This document shows, piece by piece, positions 1-9,699 of a DNA stretch of 64,000 nucleotides (position 1 is its first letter; each line of letters starts with the position of its first letter). The notes below the pieces were generated by a model. That model searched no databases. It saw nothing but the letters and a program-made list of their open reading frames with translations, and was not told the DNA's origin. This stretch comes from Ardenticatenaceae bacterium. Its GTDB lineage: Bacteria; Chloroflexota; Anaerolineae; Promineifilales; Promineifilaceae. The DNA lies in assembly GCA_020634455.1 (NCBI GenBank), contig JACKBQ010000002.1, positions 1,426,001 to 1,490,000 on the forward strand, read 5' to 3'. Made by a program: the position numbers and the translations under genes.

Positions 1-2
1 AC

Positions 3-1844
3 GCCTCACCGCAGGGTGACCATATTGCCGCCGTTCTGGAAGACGGCAGCGTGGTTGTTTTGGCGGCTGAAACAGGCGCGATGCAGCAATACGCCGCCAG
101 CAGACCGTACGTTTACTGGAGCGACATTGCCTTTTCGCCAGACGGGCAGCAAATTGCGTTCCAATCGATCGGTCCCCAGCGCGGCGACTCGATTTACCTG
201 CTGGATTTGCGTACCAATGAACTAAAAGAAGTGCCGCAATCGCGGATTGACTCCACTGTACGGCCGTTTCTCGTCTGGTCACCTGACGGGCAAACCATAA
301 CCCAGGCCGCTCTGGGTGAAGAATGCTCTCGCCTTGTGAACCGAGACACAGGCGAGACCGAACTTACTCTAAAAACAGAGACCACCTGCTATGCGCCCTG
401 GACAATAGCCTATGCTCCTGACGGACAAAAAATAGCCGTAGCCTTGCCGACGGGGGGTGATCCGGCCATCAGCATTGATTTTTTGCAGCCAGATAATGGA
501 GAAGTCATAGCCAGTTTTGTGGGTAATGTCTTAACGCTACCAGACCAGACGGTCCACACTTTGCATTTTAGCCCTGACGGCCGTTGGCTAGCCACGCCCG
601 GCGGCTTCTCCTACTACGGGGAAGCTTATCCGGCGGTGGTTTGGGCTGTTGAGAGTGGGCTCGTTCAAGCTGAATTGCCGCCGACGGACAGAACCCGTCT
701 GCTGGCGCAAAGCTTTGCTGGCGATACGATGCTGCGATTTTACGAAGACGGCCGTATCACCCGCTGGCCCTTTACCGAAAACAGTGCAGTGGAAACGGCC
801 GTTGCCCAAATCCCCGTTGTGGCTCCTTACCTGGAGTTTGTCTGGTCGGCAAGCAGCAACCGGCTGGCCGCGCCGCTGCGCTTTGGCGGCGTGGCCGTGT
901 GGGAAGCGGCGACGGGCGCACAGGTGGCCCAATTCCCCGCGCCGTTCGCTGATCCAAGACTGAGCCCAGACGGCCGTTTACTTGCCCTCCGTAACCTTGA
1001 AACTGAGGAAATCAGCCTGCACAATGTGGACAGCGGGCAGCTAATCGCCACCATTCCCAATGCCGCAACTTTGCCCGCGCCAGAGCCGTTTTCCCCGGAT
1101 GGCCAATGGCTGGCCTACGGCAGCGGCAGCAAGCTGCACCTGTTACAGCTAAACAGTGGTCAAACCGTCGTCTTAGACGGCTATCCCGCTGACCGAACCA
1201 TTGTCAACGTCATCTGGTCGCCCCAAAGTGATGCCCTGGTCGCCGCCAGCAGCGCCATTGACGAAAATCCAGGCACGGTGATTTTGTGGGAGAAAACAGG
1301 TGATGATGAATTTACGGCCGTTTACCAAACCGAATCAACCCGCGCGGGCTACACCTGTTGTGTCACCATCGCCGCCTTCAGCCCCAACGGGACACGGGTC
1401 GCATTTGAACGATTTTCCAGTTATGAAGCAACCAGCTTCGTAGTTGAAGTGTACGACCGACAACTGGGCGAACTGATTTTAGAGGCACCAGAGCATGAGC
1501 TAAACGCCTGGCAAAGTGAAGATTTACTGCTAACCAACGAGGCGCAGTACGACACACGGTTAACAATTTGGCATGTGGTCAATGGGCAGAAAACAGTTTC
1601 GGCCGTCGGCGCGCCTGGCGGCAGCGAAGTTTACGCCCCAAACGGACTTTATTACGCCGATGTCGCCGGGCCAAATATTGGCCGATCCCTCAAGGTGCAG
1701 CAGTGGGACGCCAACGTGGCGGCGGGCAAAGTTAATTTTGGCAATGATCTGATTCTGCGCTGGTCGCCAGACGGCCGTTGGCTGGCCACCTTAGCCACCG
1801 ATAGCTCGCTGTGGCTGTGGCCCATCACCCTGCCGGAACCTTAA
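3..1844 (+). CDS. WD40/PD40-type beta-propeller protein (5' end outside window)
   Basis: The frame is already open at the window edge, so the N-terminus lies upstream. About ten blade-like repeats are visible, each with an SPDG-type turn (for example FSPDGRWLAT near the middle and WSPDGRWLATL at the C-terminus), spaced roughly 40-60 residues. This is the pattern of WD40/TolB-like propellers, which mostly act as binding scaffolds. No catalytic motif is visible in the part present. The gene converges on hemL and the two stop codons overlap by 3 bases (1842-1844). Its ligand and location cannot be told without the missing N-terminus, which may carry a signal peptide or a kinase domain. Confidence 0.8.
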   Translation, partial: ASPQGDHIAAVLEDGSVVVLAAETGAMQQYAASRPYVYWSDIAFSPDGQQIAFQSIGPQRGDSIYLLDLRTNELKEVPQSRIDSTVRPFLVWSPDGQTITQAALGEECSRLVNRDTGETELTLKTETTCYAPWTIAYAPDGQKIAVALPTGGDPAISIDFLQPDNGEVIASFVGNVLTLPDQTVHTLHFSPDGRWLATPGGFSYYGEAYPAVVWAVESGLVQAELPPTDRTRLLAQSFAGDTMLRFYEDGRITRWPFTENSAVETAVAQIPVVAPYLEFVWSASSNRLAAPLRFGGVAVWEAATGAQVAQFPAPFADPRLSPDGRLLALRNLETEEISLHNVDSGQLIATIPNAATLPAPEPFSPDGQWLAYGSGSKLHLLQLNSGQTVVLDGYPADRTIVNVIWSPQSDALVAASSAIDENPGTVILWEKTGDDEFTAVYQTESTRAGYTCCVTIAAFSPNGTRVAFERFSSYEATSFVVEVYDRQLGELILEAPEHELNAWQSEDLLLTNEAQYDTRLTIWHVVNGQKTVSAVGAPGGSEVYAPNGLYYADVAGPNIGRSLKVQQWDANVAAGKVNFGNDLILRWSPDGRWLATLATDSSLWLWPITLPEP

Positions 1845-3136
1845 GCGTGAGCTGGCAGCCCGGCAAAAGCAGCGCCAGCCGCCGCAATCGTCTTCCCGAT
1901 TTCCTCGGGGCCGTGCTGTGTAGACAAAAAGCCCGCTTCAAATTGGGACGGCGCTAAATAAATGCCTTGCGCTAACATTTTCTGGAAATATTGAGCAAAT
2001 CGCTCGGTGTTCGCCTGGCTGGCAGATTCCCAATCTGTTACCGGTTCTTCGGCAAAAAAGAAGCCAAACATGGTGCCAACCCGATTTTGCTGGATGGGGA
2101 TATTGGCTTCGGCAGCGGCCGTTTTTAACCCTTCCATCAGCTGCGCCCCGTTGGTTACCAACATTTCCCACACGCCTGGTTCCTGCAAACCCTTCAACGT
2201 TTCAATGCCCGCCGTCATAGCCAGCGGATTGCCAGAGAGGGTGCCAGCCTGGTACATCGGCCCCACGGGAGCCACCATCTCCATGATGTCCCGGCGGCCA
2301 CCGTACGCCCCCACGGGCAGCCCGCCGCCAATCACCTTACCCAGCGCGGTTATGTCTGGCTTGATTTTGTACAGCGTCTGCGCCCCACCGGGATGCACTC
2401 GGAAACCCGTCATCACCTCATCAAAGATGAGCAGCGCCCCTTCGTTGGCCGTCACTTCGCGCAGGCCGGGCAAAAAGCCCTCTACCGGAGGCACCAACCC
2501 CATATTCCCGCTAACTGGCTCCACAATCACGGCCGCAATTTCACCTGGGAATTGGGCAAACAGCTGCTTCACCGCCGCGATGTCGTTGTAAGGCGCGACC
2601 AGCGTGTCGGCGGTGGTGGCCTGGGGCACGCCGGGCGAATCGGGCAGGCCCAAAGTGGCCACACCTGAGCCAGCCTGCACCAACAGCATGTCTGCATGGC
2701 CATGATAATTGCCCCGGAATTTAACGATTTTGCTTCGCTGGGTAAAGGCACGCGCCAGTCGCAGGGCACTCATCGTCGCTTCCGTGCCGGAGTTGACAAA
2801 GCGAATCATCTCGATATTGGGCATGAGGCGCATGACCTGTTTGGCGAGTTCATTTTCGAGCGGGCTGGGTGCGCCGTAGCTGGTACCGTGGGTAACGGCC
2901 GTTTGCAAAGCCGCCACCACCCGCGGATGCGCATGGCCCAAAATCAGCGGACCCCACGACAGCACGTAGTCAATGTAGCGATTGCCGTCCACGTCGGTCA
3001 GGTACGCCCCCTCGCCCCGCTCAATGAACAGCGGCTGGCCGCCCACCGCACGAAAAGCTCGCACTGGCGAATCCACCCCACCGGGCAACAATCTTTGTGA
3101 TTCAGCAAAAAGTTCAACAGATTTTTGAATATTCAT
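1841..3136 (-). CDS. hemL: Glutamate-1-semialdehyde 2,1-aminomutase
   Basis: Converts glutamate-1-semialdehyde to 5-aminolevulinate, the second dedicated step of the C5 route to tetrapyrroles; cytosolic and PLP-dependent. The 431-residue length is normal. The N-terminus has the LLPGGVDSPVRAF signature, residues 117-120 are SGTE, and the PLP lysine is K267 in ALGKVIGGG. It is the last gene of the minus-strand heme operon, 12 bp after hemE. Together with hemA upstream in the same operon it shows that this organism uses glutamyl-tRNA rather than glycine plus succinyl-CoA. Identification is secure. Confidence 0.97.
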   Translation of the reverse strand: MNIQKSVELFAESQRLLPGGVDSPVRAFRAVGGQPLFIERGEGAYLTDVDGNRYIDYVLSWGPLILGHAHPRVVAALQTAVTHGTSYGAPSPLENELAKQVMRLMPNIEMIRFVNSGTEATMSALRLARAFTQRSKIVKFRGNYHGHADMLLVQAGSGVATLGLPDSPGVPQATTADTLVAPYNDIAAVKQLFAQFPGEIAAVIVEPVSGNMGLVPPVEGFLPGLREVTANEGALLIFDEVMTGFRVHPGGAQTLYKIKPDITALGKVIGGGLPVGAYGGRRDIMEMVAPVGPMYQAGTLSGNPLAMTAGIETLKGLQEPGVWEMLVTNGAQLMEGLKTAAAEANIPIQQNRVGTMFGFFFAEEPVTDWESASQANTERFAQYFQKMLAQGIYLAPSQFEAGFLSTQHGPEEIGKTIAAAGAAFAGLPAHA

Positions 3137-3148
3137 GACAATTCCAAC

Positions 3149-4198
3149 CTATCGCTGTGTGTTTTCTTGTACGTAGGCAACCAGTCGTTTCACTGTGTCT
3201 GTAGGTACCGTCGGGAAGATACCGTGGCCGAGGTTGAAGATGTGGCCAGAACGGCCGTTCACTCTCCCCAACACATCATCCACCCGCTCCTGCACAAATT
3301 CCCACTCCGTGAGCAAAACCGTCGGGTCCAAATTGCCCTGCACGGCCCGGTCGTAGCCCACTTTTTCCCAGGCCACGTCCAGCGGAATGCGCCAATCCAC
3401 CCCGATGACCGTGCCGCCACAGGCCGCCACCTCGTCCAAATAATGCGCCGTGCCGGTGCTGAAATTGATCGTGGGCACATTGGCTTTTTCCAGTTCGGTG
3501 AAGATGAGTTGGTTGTACGGCCGTATGTAACGTACATAATCCTGCGTCCCCAGCGCCAGCCCAGCCCATGAATCAAACAGCTGCAAGGCCGACGCGCCAG
3601 CCTGCGCCTGCTTGCGCAAATAATCGGCCTGCACGATGGCCAGCTTGCGCATCAACATGTCCCAGGCCTCCGGGAACTGGTACATGAGCGCCTTCGTCTT
3701 CTCGTAATTTTTGCTGCTGCCGCCCTCGATGGCGTAGCTGGCCAGCGTAAAGGGCGCTCCGGCAAAGCCAATCAGCGGGACGCCGCGTGGCGTCAGCTCA
3801 GCGGTCACCAGCCGGATGGCTTCCAGCGTGAAGCCCATGTTTTCCTCGGCGGGCGGCGTTTGCAGCTTTTCAATATCGGCCGTCGTGCTGATCGGATTGT
3901 AAATGACCGGCCCTTCGCCCTTCACAAATTCCAACTCCAGCCCCATGCCCACCAGCGGCGGCAAAATGTCGGAGAAGATGATGGCGGCGTCCATGCCAAA
4001 GGCGTTAATCGGCTGGAGGGTGATTTCGGCGGCCAGTTCGGGCGTGCGGATGACGTCCAGCATGGTGTGTTTGGCGCGAATAGCGCGGTATTCGGGCATG
4101 TAGCGCCCCGCCTGGCGCATCAGCCAGATCGGCGTGTGGTCCACCGCCTCCCGGCGGCAGGCGCGTAAAAAGTTTGAGTTTTGCAGTAGATTTGTCAT
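3149..4198 (-). CDS. hemE: Uroporphyrinogen decarboxylase
   Basis: Decarboxylates the four acetate side chains of uroporphyrinogen III to give coproporphyrinogen III. The signature WLMRQAGRYMPEYR lies at residues 25-38 and carries the substrate-binding arginines. GFAGAPFTLASY and the C-terminal NLGHGIFPTVP segment are also typical. The length of 349 aa is normal. It lies between hemB and hemL in the heme operon. The 92-bp gap upstream towards hemB is filled by a self-complementary repeat (4211-4292), which may lower or process the downstream message. Confidence 0.97.
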   Translation of the reverse strand: MTNLLQNSNFLRACRREAVDHTPIWLMRQAGRYMPEYRAIRAKHTMLDVIRTPELAAEITLQPINAFGMDAAIIFSDILPPLVGMGLELEFVKGEGPVIYNPISTTADIEKLQTPPAEENMGFTLEAIRLVTAELTPRGVPLIGFAGAPFTLASYAIEGGSSKNYEKTKALMYQFPEAWDMLMRKLAIVQADYLRKQAQAGASALQLFDSWAGLALGTQDYVRYIRPYNQLIFTELEKANVPTINFSTGTAHYLDEVAACGGTVIGVDWRIPLDVAWEKVGYDRAVQGNLDPTVLLTEWEFVQERVDDVLGRVNGRSGHIFNLGHGIFPTVPTDTVKRLVAYVQENTQR

Positions 4199-4210
4199 GA
4201 AAAACCTTTG

Positions 4211-4292
4211 GAATGGTGAATTGTGAACAATTAATTGTGAATTGTGAAGTAAGCCTCATTCATAATTCGCTATTCACCATTCACAATTCATT
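4211..4292. repeat. Intergenic inverted repeat, AATTGTGAA word family
   Basis: The hemB-hemE gap consists of repeats of the word GTGAATTGTGAA on the left and its reverse complement (TTCACCATTCACAATTC) on the right, so the transcript can fold into an AT-rich hairpin. The same word family recurs at 63841-63925. There is no T-run, so it is not a canonical terminator. Confidence 0.75.
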
Positions 4293-5301
4293 ATTTTGTC
4301 AGCCAGGCAGCAGCGGCCAGGGCGTGATAGGTGATGATGAGATCGGCACCGGCGCGCTTGATGCCGGTGAGCGTTTCCAGCACGGCCCGTTCCTCGTCCA
4401 GCCAGCCATTGGCGGCAGCTGCCTTGAGCATGGCGTACTCGCCGCTGACGTTGTAGGCGGCCAGCGGCAGTTCAGGGAAGCGGTCGCGCAGCTGGCGGAT
4501 GATGTCCAGGTAAGCCAGGGCAGGCTTCACCATGAGGAAATCGGCTCCTTCAGCCACGTCTAGCGCAGCTTCACGGATGGCTTCACGGCCGTTTCCAGGG
4601 TCCATCTGGTGCGTTTTGCGGTCGCCAAACTTGGGTGCGCCGTCGGCCGCGTCGCGGAACGGACCGTAGAAGGCGGAAGCGTACTTGACGGCGTAAGACA
4701 TGATTGGCAGTTGGCTAAAGCCAGCCTCGTCCAGCCCCTGGCGAATCGCCGCCACCATGCCGTCCATCATGCCGCTGGGGGCCACAACGTCGGCCCCGGC
4801 TTCGGCGTGGGAGATGGCCACATCGGCCAGGATGGGCAGCGTTTCGTCATTGAGCACATGACCGTGGTCATCCAGCAGGCCGCAGTGACCGTGGTCGGTG
4901 TACTCGCACAGGCACACATCGGTGATGACGATCATCTCCGGGAATTCGCGCTTGATGGCCCGGATCGCCTGCTGCACGATACCATCCGAGGCGAAATTTT
5001 CTGCGCCGATGGGGTCCTTGTAGGCAGGCAGACCAAATAAAAGCACGGCGGGGATGTGGGATTCGGCCGTTTTTTCCGCCTCGCGCACCGCCTCATCCAC
5101 CGACAGCTGGGCGATGCCCGGCATGGAGGCGATGGGTTGGCGCACGCGCTGGCCGTGTGTCACAAACATCGGGTAGATGAAGTCGGCGGGGTTCAGCTCG
5201 GTTTCGCGTACCATGCGGCGCAGCCCGGCAGAAGCTCGCAGGCGGCGCGGCCGAGCTGGCAAATCGAGCGTGGTTGCTTGTGCAAAAACGGAGTCAATCA
5301 T
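4291..5301 (-). CDS. hemB: Delta-aminolevulinic acid dehydratase (porphobilinogen synthase)
   Basis: Condenses two 5-aminolevulinate molecules to porphobilinogen. The Schiff-base lysines are K206 in MSYAVKYASAFYGP and K259 in FLMVKPA. The metal site has the zinc-type cysteine triad (C130, C132, C140 in DVCLCEYTDHGHCG), so this is a zinc-dependent enzyme rather than the magnesium-only class. The length of 336 aa is normal. Only one base separates its start codon from the hemD stop codon, so translation is probably coupled. The stop lies at the edge of the AATTGTGAA hairpin. Confidence 0.97.
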   Translation of the reverse strand: MIDSVFAQATTLDLPARPRRLRASAGLRRMVRETELNPADFIYPMFVTHGQRVRQPIASMPGIAQLSVDEAVREAEKTAESHIPAVLLFGLPAYKDPIGAENFASDGIVQQAIRAIKREFPEMIVITDVCLCEYTDHGHCGLLDDHGHVLNDETLPILADVAISHAEAGADVVAPSGMMDGMVAAIRQGLDEAGFSQLPIMSYAVKYASAFYGPFRDAADGAPKFGDRKTHQMDPGNGREAIREAALDVAEGADFLMVKPALAYLDIIRQLRDRFPELPLAAYNVSGEYAMLKAAAANGWLDEERAVLETLTGIKRAGADLIITYHALAAAAWLTK

Positions 5302-5302
5302 G

Positions 5303-6076
5303 TCATGTTACCTCAATAAAAGCGTTTTTTAGCTGCTGCGCCATGCCCTCAATAGTGTATTCATCGGGCACCAGGGCATTGGGCAGCCCGGCGGCGGCGG
5401 CAGCTTCGGCGGTGATGGGGCCAATGCAAACGATGAGCGCATGCCGCAGCATTTTTTCTAGGGGCATGGCCAGTTTTTCAGGGTTGTCGGCCATAATTTT
5501 GTAAAAGTTGCGCACGCTGGACGGGCTGGTAAAGGTGATGGCGGCAAAGCCTTTGTTGAGTTCGGCCCAGGCGGTGAGGGGTGGAACGGCCGTTACCGTA
5601 TCATAAAGCGCCACTTCAGTTAGATTGGCACCTTTGGTACGCAGCAAATTGGTAATTTCTGGCCGACCAATTTTTGCTCTAGGCAACAGCACCTTCTTGT
5701 TTGTCAGATCGCCAAGACCAAGCACCAATTCTGTGCCCACAAATTCTTCGGGCATAAAGTCAGCCACGATTCCTCGCTCAGCCAACAGGCGAGCCGTCGC
5801 TGAACCAACTGCGGCAATTTTGGGCCAGTTGTCCAGGGTCAGGCGCTTTTCATCCACCCGCCGCAAGAAAAATTCAACCGCGTTACCGCTGGTGAAAATC
5901 AGCCAGTCGTACTGATTCAGCGTGGCTAAAGCTCTGTCTAACGGCCCCCACGGTAGCGGCTCCAACTGAATGGCAGGAAACTCCACCGGAATAAACCCAT
6001 GATTCTTCAATGTGTGGCTAAACGCATCTGCCTGGTTGGCAGTACGGGTCACCAAGACGCGCGGTCGGTTAGACAT
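5303..6076 (-). CDS. hemD: Uroporphyrinogen-III synthase
   Basis: Closes and inverts ring D of hydroxymethylbilane to make uroporphyrinogen III. The family is poorly conserved in sequence. It is recognised here by the N-terminal RVLVTRTANQADAFS segment, the DWLIFTSGNAVEFF motif near residue 55, the FTSPSSVRNF motif in the second half, and its place between hemC and hemB. The start overlaps the end of hemC by 8 bp (6069-6076), which indicates translational coupling. The length of 257 aa is typical for a stand-alone enzyme, so there is no fusion with a methyltransferase or with HemC. Confidence 0.93.
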   Translation of the reverse strand: MSNRPRVLVTRTANQADAFSHTLKNHGFIPVEFPAIQLEPLPWGPLDRALATLNQYDWLIFTSGNAVEFFLRRVDEKRLTLDNWPKIAAVGSATARLLAERGIVADFMPEEFVGTELVLGLGDLTNKKVLLPRAKIGRPEITNLLRTKGANLTEVALYDTVTAVPPLTAWAELNKGFAAITFTSPSSVRNFYKIMADNPEKLAMPLEKMLRHALIVCIGPITAEAAAAAGLPNALVPDEYTIEGMAQQLKNAFIEVT

Positions 6077-6971
6077 TTGCCAAAATCTCCCCGGCTCCCT
6101 GCGCCACTGCCCGCAAAGCCATCACCTGGCCTAGCGTATCTGGGTCATCACTGCTTCCGGTTACCTGCACCACATTGCGACCATCAATCGCCCCAACGTA
6201 GCCGGTGAACTGTAAACGGCCGTCTGCCCAAACCACATGGGCCGCCACCGGAGTCGCACACCCACCACCCAACGCATGTAAAAACGCCCGTTCGGCCATC
6301 ACCGTAGCTGCAACGTCCGGCTGGTGAATAGCGGCAAGTAGCTCAAGCGTTTCGGTATCATCGGCGCGGCACTGCACGCCGAGCGCCCCCTGGCCGGGTG
6401 CTGGCAGCATGGTTTCCAGCGGTAGCCATTCGGCAATGTGTTCGTCCAGACCCAGGCGGATGACGCCAGCAGCGGCCAAAATCGTGGCGTCGTACTGGCC
6501 GTCGTGGACTTTGCGGATGCGGGTTTCCACGTTGCCGCGAATGGAGCGCACATCTAAATCGGGGCGCAGGCGGCGCAGCTGGGATTGGCGGCGCAGACTG
6601 CTGGTGCCGACGATGGCCTTTGGCGGCAGTTCGGCCAGGGTATGTGAACCGATCAAAACGTCGCGCACGTCGGCGCGGCCGACAATCGCGCCCAGCGTCA
6701 GGCCGGGGCTGTCTTCCACGGGCAAATCCTTGAGGGAATGGACAGCGAGGTGGATACGGCCGTCTAGCAAAGCCTGCTCCAATTCCTGCGTAAACAATCC
6801 TTTACCGCCAATTTGCGGCAGCGGTTTGTCCAATGTTTTGTCGCCCTGGGTCACAAACGGCTCAGTGTGGCAGGTCAAATCGGGCCACGCCTGCTGAAGC
6901 AAGGCGATAATGTGGTTGGTTTGCCACAGGGCTAACTGCGACGTACGGGTGCCAATGATGGGTGCAATCAT
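6069..6971 (-). CDS. hemC: Porphobilinogen deaminase (hydroxymethylbilane synthase)
   Basis: Polymerises four porphobilinogens into hydroxymethylbilane. The cofactor-attachment cysteine C238 lies in LGGGCATPVAAHV, the site that carries the dipyrromethane. Other signatures are IGTRTSQLALWQ at the N-terminus, HSLKDLP (residues 78-84) and GTSSLRRQSQL (122-132). The length of 300 aa is slightly short but complete. It sits 5 bp downstream of hemA and overlaps hemD, so hemA-hemC-hemD-hemB form a tight block. Confidence 0.97.
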   Translation of the reverse strand: MIAPIIGTRTSQLALWQTNHIIALLQQAWPDLTCHTEPFVTQGDKTLDKPLPQIGGKGLFTQELEQALLDGRIHLAVHSLKDLPVEDSPGLTLGAIVGRADVRDVLIGSHTLAELPPKAIVGTSSLRRQSQLRRLRPDLDVRSIRGNVETRIRKVHDGQYDATILAAAGVIRLGLDEHIAEWLPLETMLPAPGQGALGVQCRADDTETLELLAAIHQPDVAATVMAERAFLHALGGGCATPVAAHVVWADGRLQFTGYVGAIDGRNVVQVTGSSDDPDTLGQVMALRAVAQGAGEILANV

Positions 6972-6976
6972 AATTT

Positions 6977-8281
6977 TTAAGAGATGACGGTCTCATTGAG
7001 ACCAAATAAATCACGGACGGTGCTGGCATAAACGGCCGCTTCCTCGTTTACGGCTTTGTCGCGCAAGCAAAGCGTGGGTTCGTGCAGCAGCTTGTTCACC
7101 AGCGCCCGAGAAAAATGTTGAATGTGGGCCAGAGCCGCTTCGTCCAGGTCGCCCAAATAGCGCAAGGTGCGATCCAACTCCTTTTGGCGGATAGTTTCTG
7201 CCTTGTGGCGCAAATCTACAATGACCGGGCGGACGGTTAAGCTGCGCAAAGCAGCCGCCAAATTTTCCAATTCCGCGTCAATAATCGCTTCGATGGCGGG
7301 GATTTCTTGCTGACGGGCGGCCAAGGCTTCATCCAGACTTTGTTTTAGCTCGTCGGCGTCGAACAGATGCACGTTGGCAATCTGGCGGACGGCCGGGTCA
7401 ATGTCGCGGGGGACGGCGATGTCTAGCAAGATTAACGGCCGTTCTGGCCGCTGCTGCATCGCCGATTGAATGAGTTCGTAAGTCAATACAGGCTGTGTGG
7501 CAGATGTGGCGCTGACAACGACATCGGTTTGGGAAACGGCCGTTGCCAACCCACCCAGGTCATAAACAGCCAGACCATCCGCCGCCGCAATCGCTTCTGC
7601 CCGCGCCCGACTGCGATTGGCCAGGCTTACTTGGGTAGCCCCGCGTGCCCGCAGCACCTTCAGGGCCAGTTGCCCCATCTCACCCACACCGATGATCAGG
7701 TGCTGCCGCTGGCTTAAATCGCCCAAGATGGCTTGCGCCTGAGCCACAGCCATTGAACTGGTGCTGGCCGGGTTCTGGCTGATGGCTGTTTCGCTGCGTG
7801 CCCGCTTGCCACAGCGGATGGCGGTGCGGAACAGCTCTGTCAGCGCCGGGCCTATTGTTTTGGCTTCTGTGGCCGCCATGAACGCATCAGTCACCTGCCC
7901 CAAAATTTGCGGCTCGCCCAATACCTGCGAATCCAGCCCGGCAGCCACCCGGCAAAGATGTTCGGCCGCTTCCAACCCGGTGTGCAAGTAGAGATGCTCC
8001 TCAAAAGCTGCTTTGTCCAGGCCATTTAGCAGCGCAAGCAAGTCTGCCAGCAGGGCGCGAACATTCAAACCGGGGCAATTGACGCGAGCAATTATTTCCG
8101 TTCGGTTGCAGGTGGAGAGGATGGCCAGTTCGTCTATGGCAGAGAAACAATTATCGGCCGTTTGCCACTCTGGTGGCAGCTTGGCCATAGAGCAGGTTAG
8201 CTGCTCACGCAGGCTAATGGGGGCAGACCGGTAGCTGAGACCAAGCAAAACCAATCGGGAAGAATTCATGGCAGTTTCCAT
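6977..8281 (-). CDS. hemA: Glutamyl-tRNA reductase
   Basis: Reduces glutamyl-tRNA(Glu) to glutamate-1-semialdehyde, the committed and usually regulated step of the C5 pathway. The catalytic cysteine is C58 in LSTCNRTEI. The NADPH-binding Rossmann motif GVGEMGQLALKVL and the C-terminal dimerisation helix are present. The start could be the first ATG or the one four codons later (8269); neither has a clear ribosome-binding site. hemN ends 8 bp upstream. No heme-regulatory motif is evident by eye. Confidence 0.97.
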   Translation of the reverse strand: METAMNSSRLVLLGLSYRSAPISLREQLTCSMAKLPPEWQTADNCFSAIDELAILSTCNRTEIIARVNCPGLNVRALLADLLALLNGLDKAAFEEHLYLHTGLEAAEHLCRVAAGLDSQVLGEPQILGQVTDAFMAATEAKTIGPALTELFRTAIRCGKRARSETAISQNPASTSSMAVAQAQAILGDLSQRQHLIIGVGEMGQLALKVLRARGATQVSLANRSRARAEAIAAADGLAVYDLGGLATAVSQTDVVVSATSATQPVLTYELIQSAMQQRPERPLILLDIAVPRDIDPAVRQIANVHLFDADELKQSLDEALAARQQEIPAIEAIIDAELENLAAALRSLTVRPVIVDLRHKAETIRQKELDRTLRYLGDLDEAALAHIQHFSRALVNKLLHEPTLCLRDKAVNEEAAVYASTVRDLFGLNETVIS

Positions 8282-8289
8282 TAGGCAGA

Positions 8290-9657
8290 TTAGACGGATT
8301 GGGAAAAGACGCGGGTGTCGGGTTTGTTACGGCGCAGGCGCATGTCCAGAGCCATCGCAGCATTGCGCAGAAACGGCCGTCCTCGTTCTGTCATAGCCAG
8401 TTCCCAACCATCAATTTTTACCAAACCATCATGCAACAATTCAGCCAGGTAGCCACGAACATCTTCAACCTGCGCTTCATCATGCAGGGCAACTTGCTGC
8501 TGGGTCATGAATTGTAGAATTTGCTCACGCTGCTGCTGGTCTTCTGCATCCAGCAAATGGCCCCGCAGCGTGGGGATTTCACCGGCCAGGGCGCGCTTTT
8601 TGTAGCTGCTGATAAGCTTCTCATTTTGGTGGAAGCAAGTTGGCGCTTCCGAAATGGAGCTAACGCCAAGGCCAAGTAAAATATCGGTGCGCATGTCGGT
8701 GTAGCCCATGAAGTTGCGGTGCAGTTCGCCCTGCTCGTACGCCCGGTAAAGGTTGTCATCAGGCAAGGCGAAGTGATCCAGACCCAGTTCCACATAGCCA
8801 GCCTCCAAGAAGAGTTCGCGAGCAATTTCGTACAAGGCACGTTTGTCTGCGCCTTTGGGCAAATCGTCTTCGGTGAAGAGGCGGTGCGCTTTTTTAATCC
8901 AGGGCACAAAGGCAAAGCTGTAGAGAGCAATACGGTCGGGGCGGAGGTTGATGGTGGTAACGGCCGTTTCCCGAAAAGAGTCCAATGTTTGAGCAGGCAA
9001 CCCATAAATCAGGTCGTAATTCACCGATTCAAAGCCCACTTCCCGCGCCAGCAGCGTGAGATCGCGCGTCATTTCGTATGGCTGAATGCGGTTGATGAGG
9101 TGCTGTACTTCAGGATTAAAATCCTGAACGCCCATGCTGATGCGCTGAAAGCCGAGTTCACGCAGCGCCTCCAAATGCTCCCGGCTGGTCACGCGGGGGC
9201 CAACCTCGATGGAGCCTTCAAATTTTGCCGGATCCAGGTTGACCATCGCCATGATTGGTTCCAGCAGCCGCTTCAAGCTTTTACCACTGAAAAATGTGGG
9301 CGTGCCGCCGCCCAAATGAATCTGGCGAATGGGAGCAGTTTTCAACTGCGGCACCTGCGCCAGATAGCTTTCCCACTCCTGGTGGATTGCTTTGGTGTAG
9401 GTGCGCTCGTTGTCGTGGTTTTGGGTAATGAAGGTGTTGCAGCCGCAAAAGGTGCAAAGGGATTCGCAAAATGGGATGTGAATGTATAGCGACCAGGGGG
9501 TATCAGGATTTTGGGCAAATGTTTGCTGCAAAGCGGCAATCCATTGGGCGCTGGTGGGATTTTCCGACCAGTAGGGCACGGTCGGATAACTTGTGTAGCG
9601 GGGTGCAGGCACATCATATTTTGCCAGCAGTTCCGTGCGGGTTAAATCTTTTAACAT
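8290..9657 (-). CDS. hemN: Oxygen-independent coproporphyrinogen III dehydrogenase (radical SAM)
   Basis: Oxidatively decarboxylates two propionates of coproporphyrinogen III without oxygen, using S-adenosylmethionine and a 4Fe-4S cluster. The cluster motif FCESLCTFCGC holds C64, C68 and C71 plus the extra C73 that distinguishes true HemN from HemW-like proteins. The HLGGGTPTFFS and NYDLIYGLP motifs follow, and the C-terminal HemN domain is complete (455 aa). It lies between hemH and hemA. Having this form rather than the oxygen-dependent HemF fits an anaerobic or facultative organism. Confidence 0.96.
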   Translation of the reverse strand: MLKDLTRTELLAKYDVPAPRYTSYPTVPYWSENPTSAQWIAALQQTFAQNPDTPWSLYIHIPFCESLCTFCGCNTFITQNHDNERTYTKAIHQEWESYLAQVPQLKTAPIRQIHLGGGTPTFFSGKSLKRLLEPIMAMVNLDPAKFEGSIEVGPRVTSREHLEALRELGFQRISMGVQDFNPEVQHLINRIQPYEMTRDLTLLAREVGFESVNYDLIYGLPAQTLDSFRETAVTTINLRPDRIALYSFAFVPWIKKAHRLFTEDDLPKGADKRALYEIARELFLEAGYVELGLDHFALPDDNLYRAYEQGELHRNFMGYTDMRTDILLGLGVSSISEAPTCFHQNEKLISSYKKRALAGEIPTLRGHLLDAEDQQQREQILQFMTQQQVALHDEAQVEDVRGYLAELLHDGLVKIDGWELAMTERGRPFLRNAAMALDMRLRRNKPDTRVFSQSV

Positions 9658-9699
9658 TTGGATCCTCTTAAAGAATGGAAAAGGAAGAATTCTGATTTA

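Noticed and set aside
8719..9489. Antisense open frame opposite hemN
   Set aside because: hemN is certain, and the antisense frame shows no conserved pattern.
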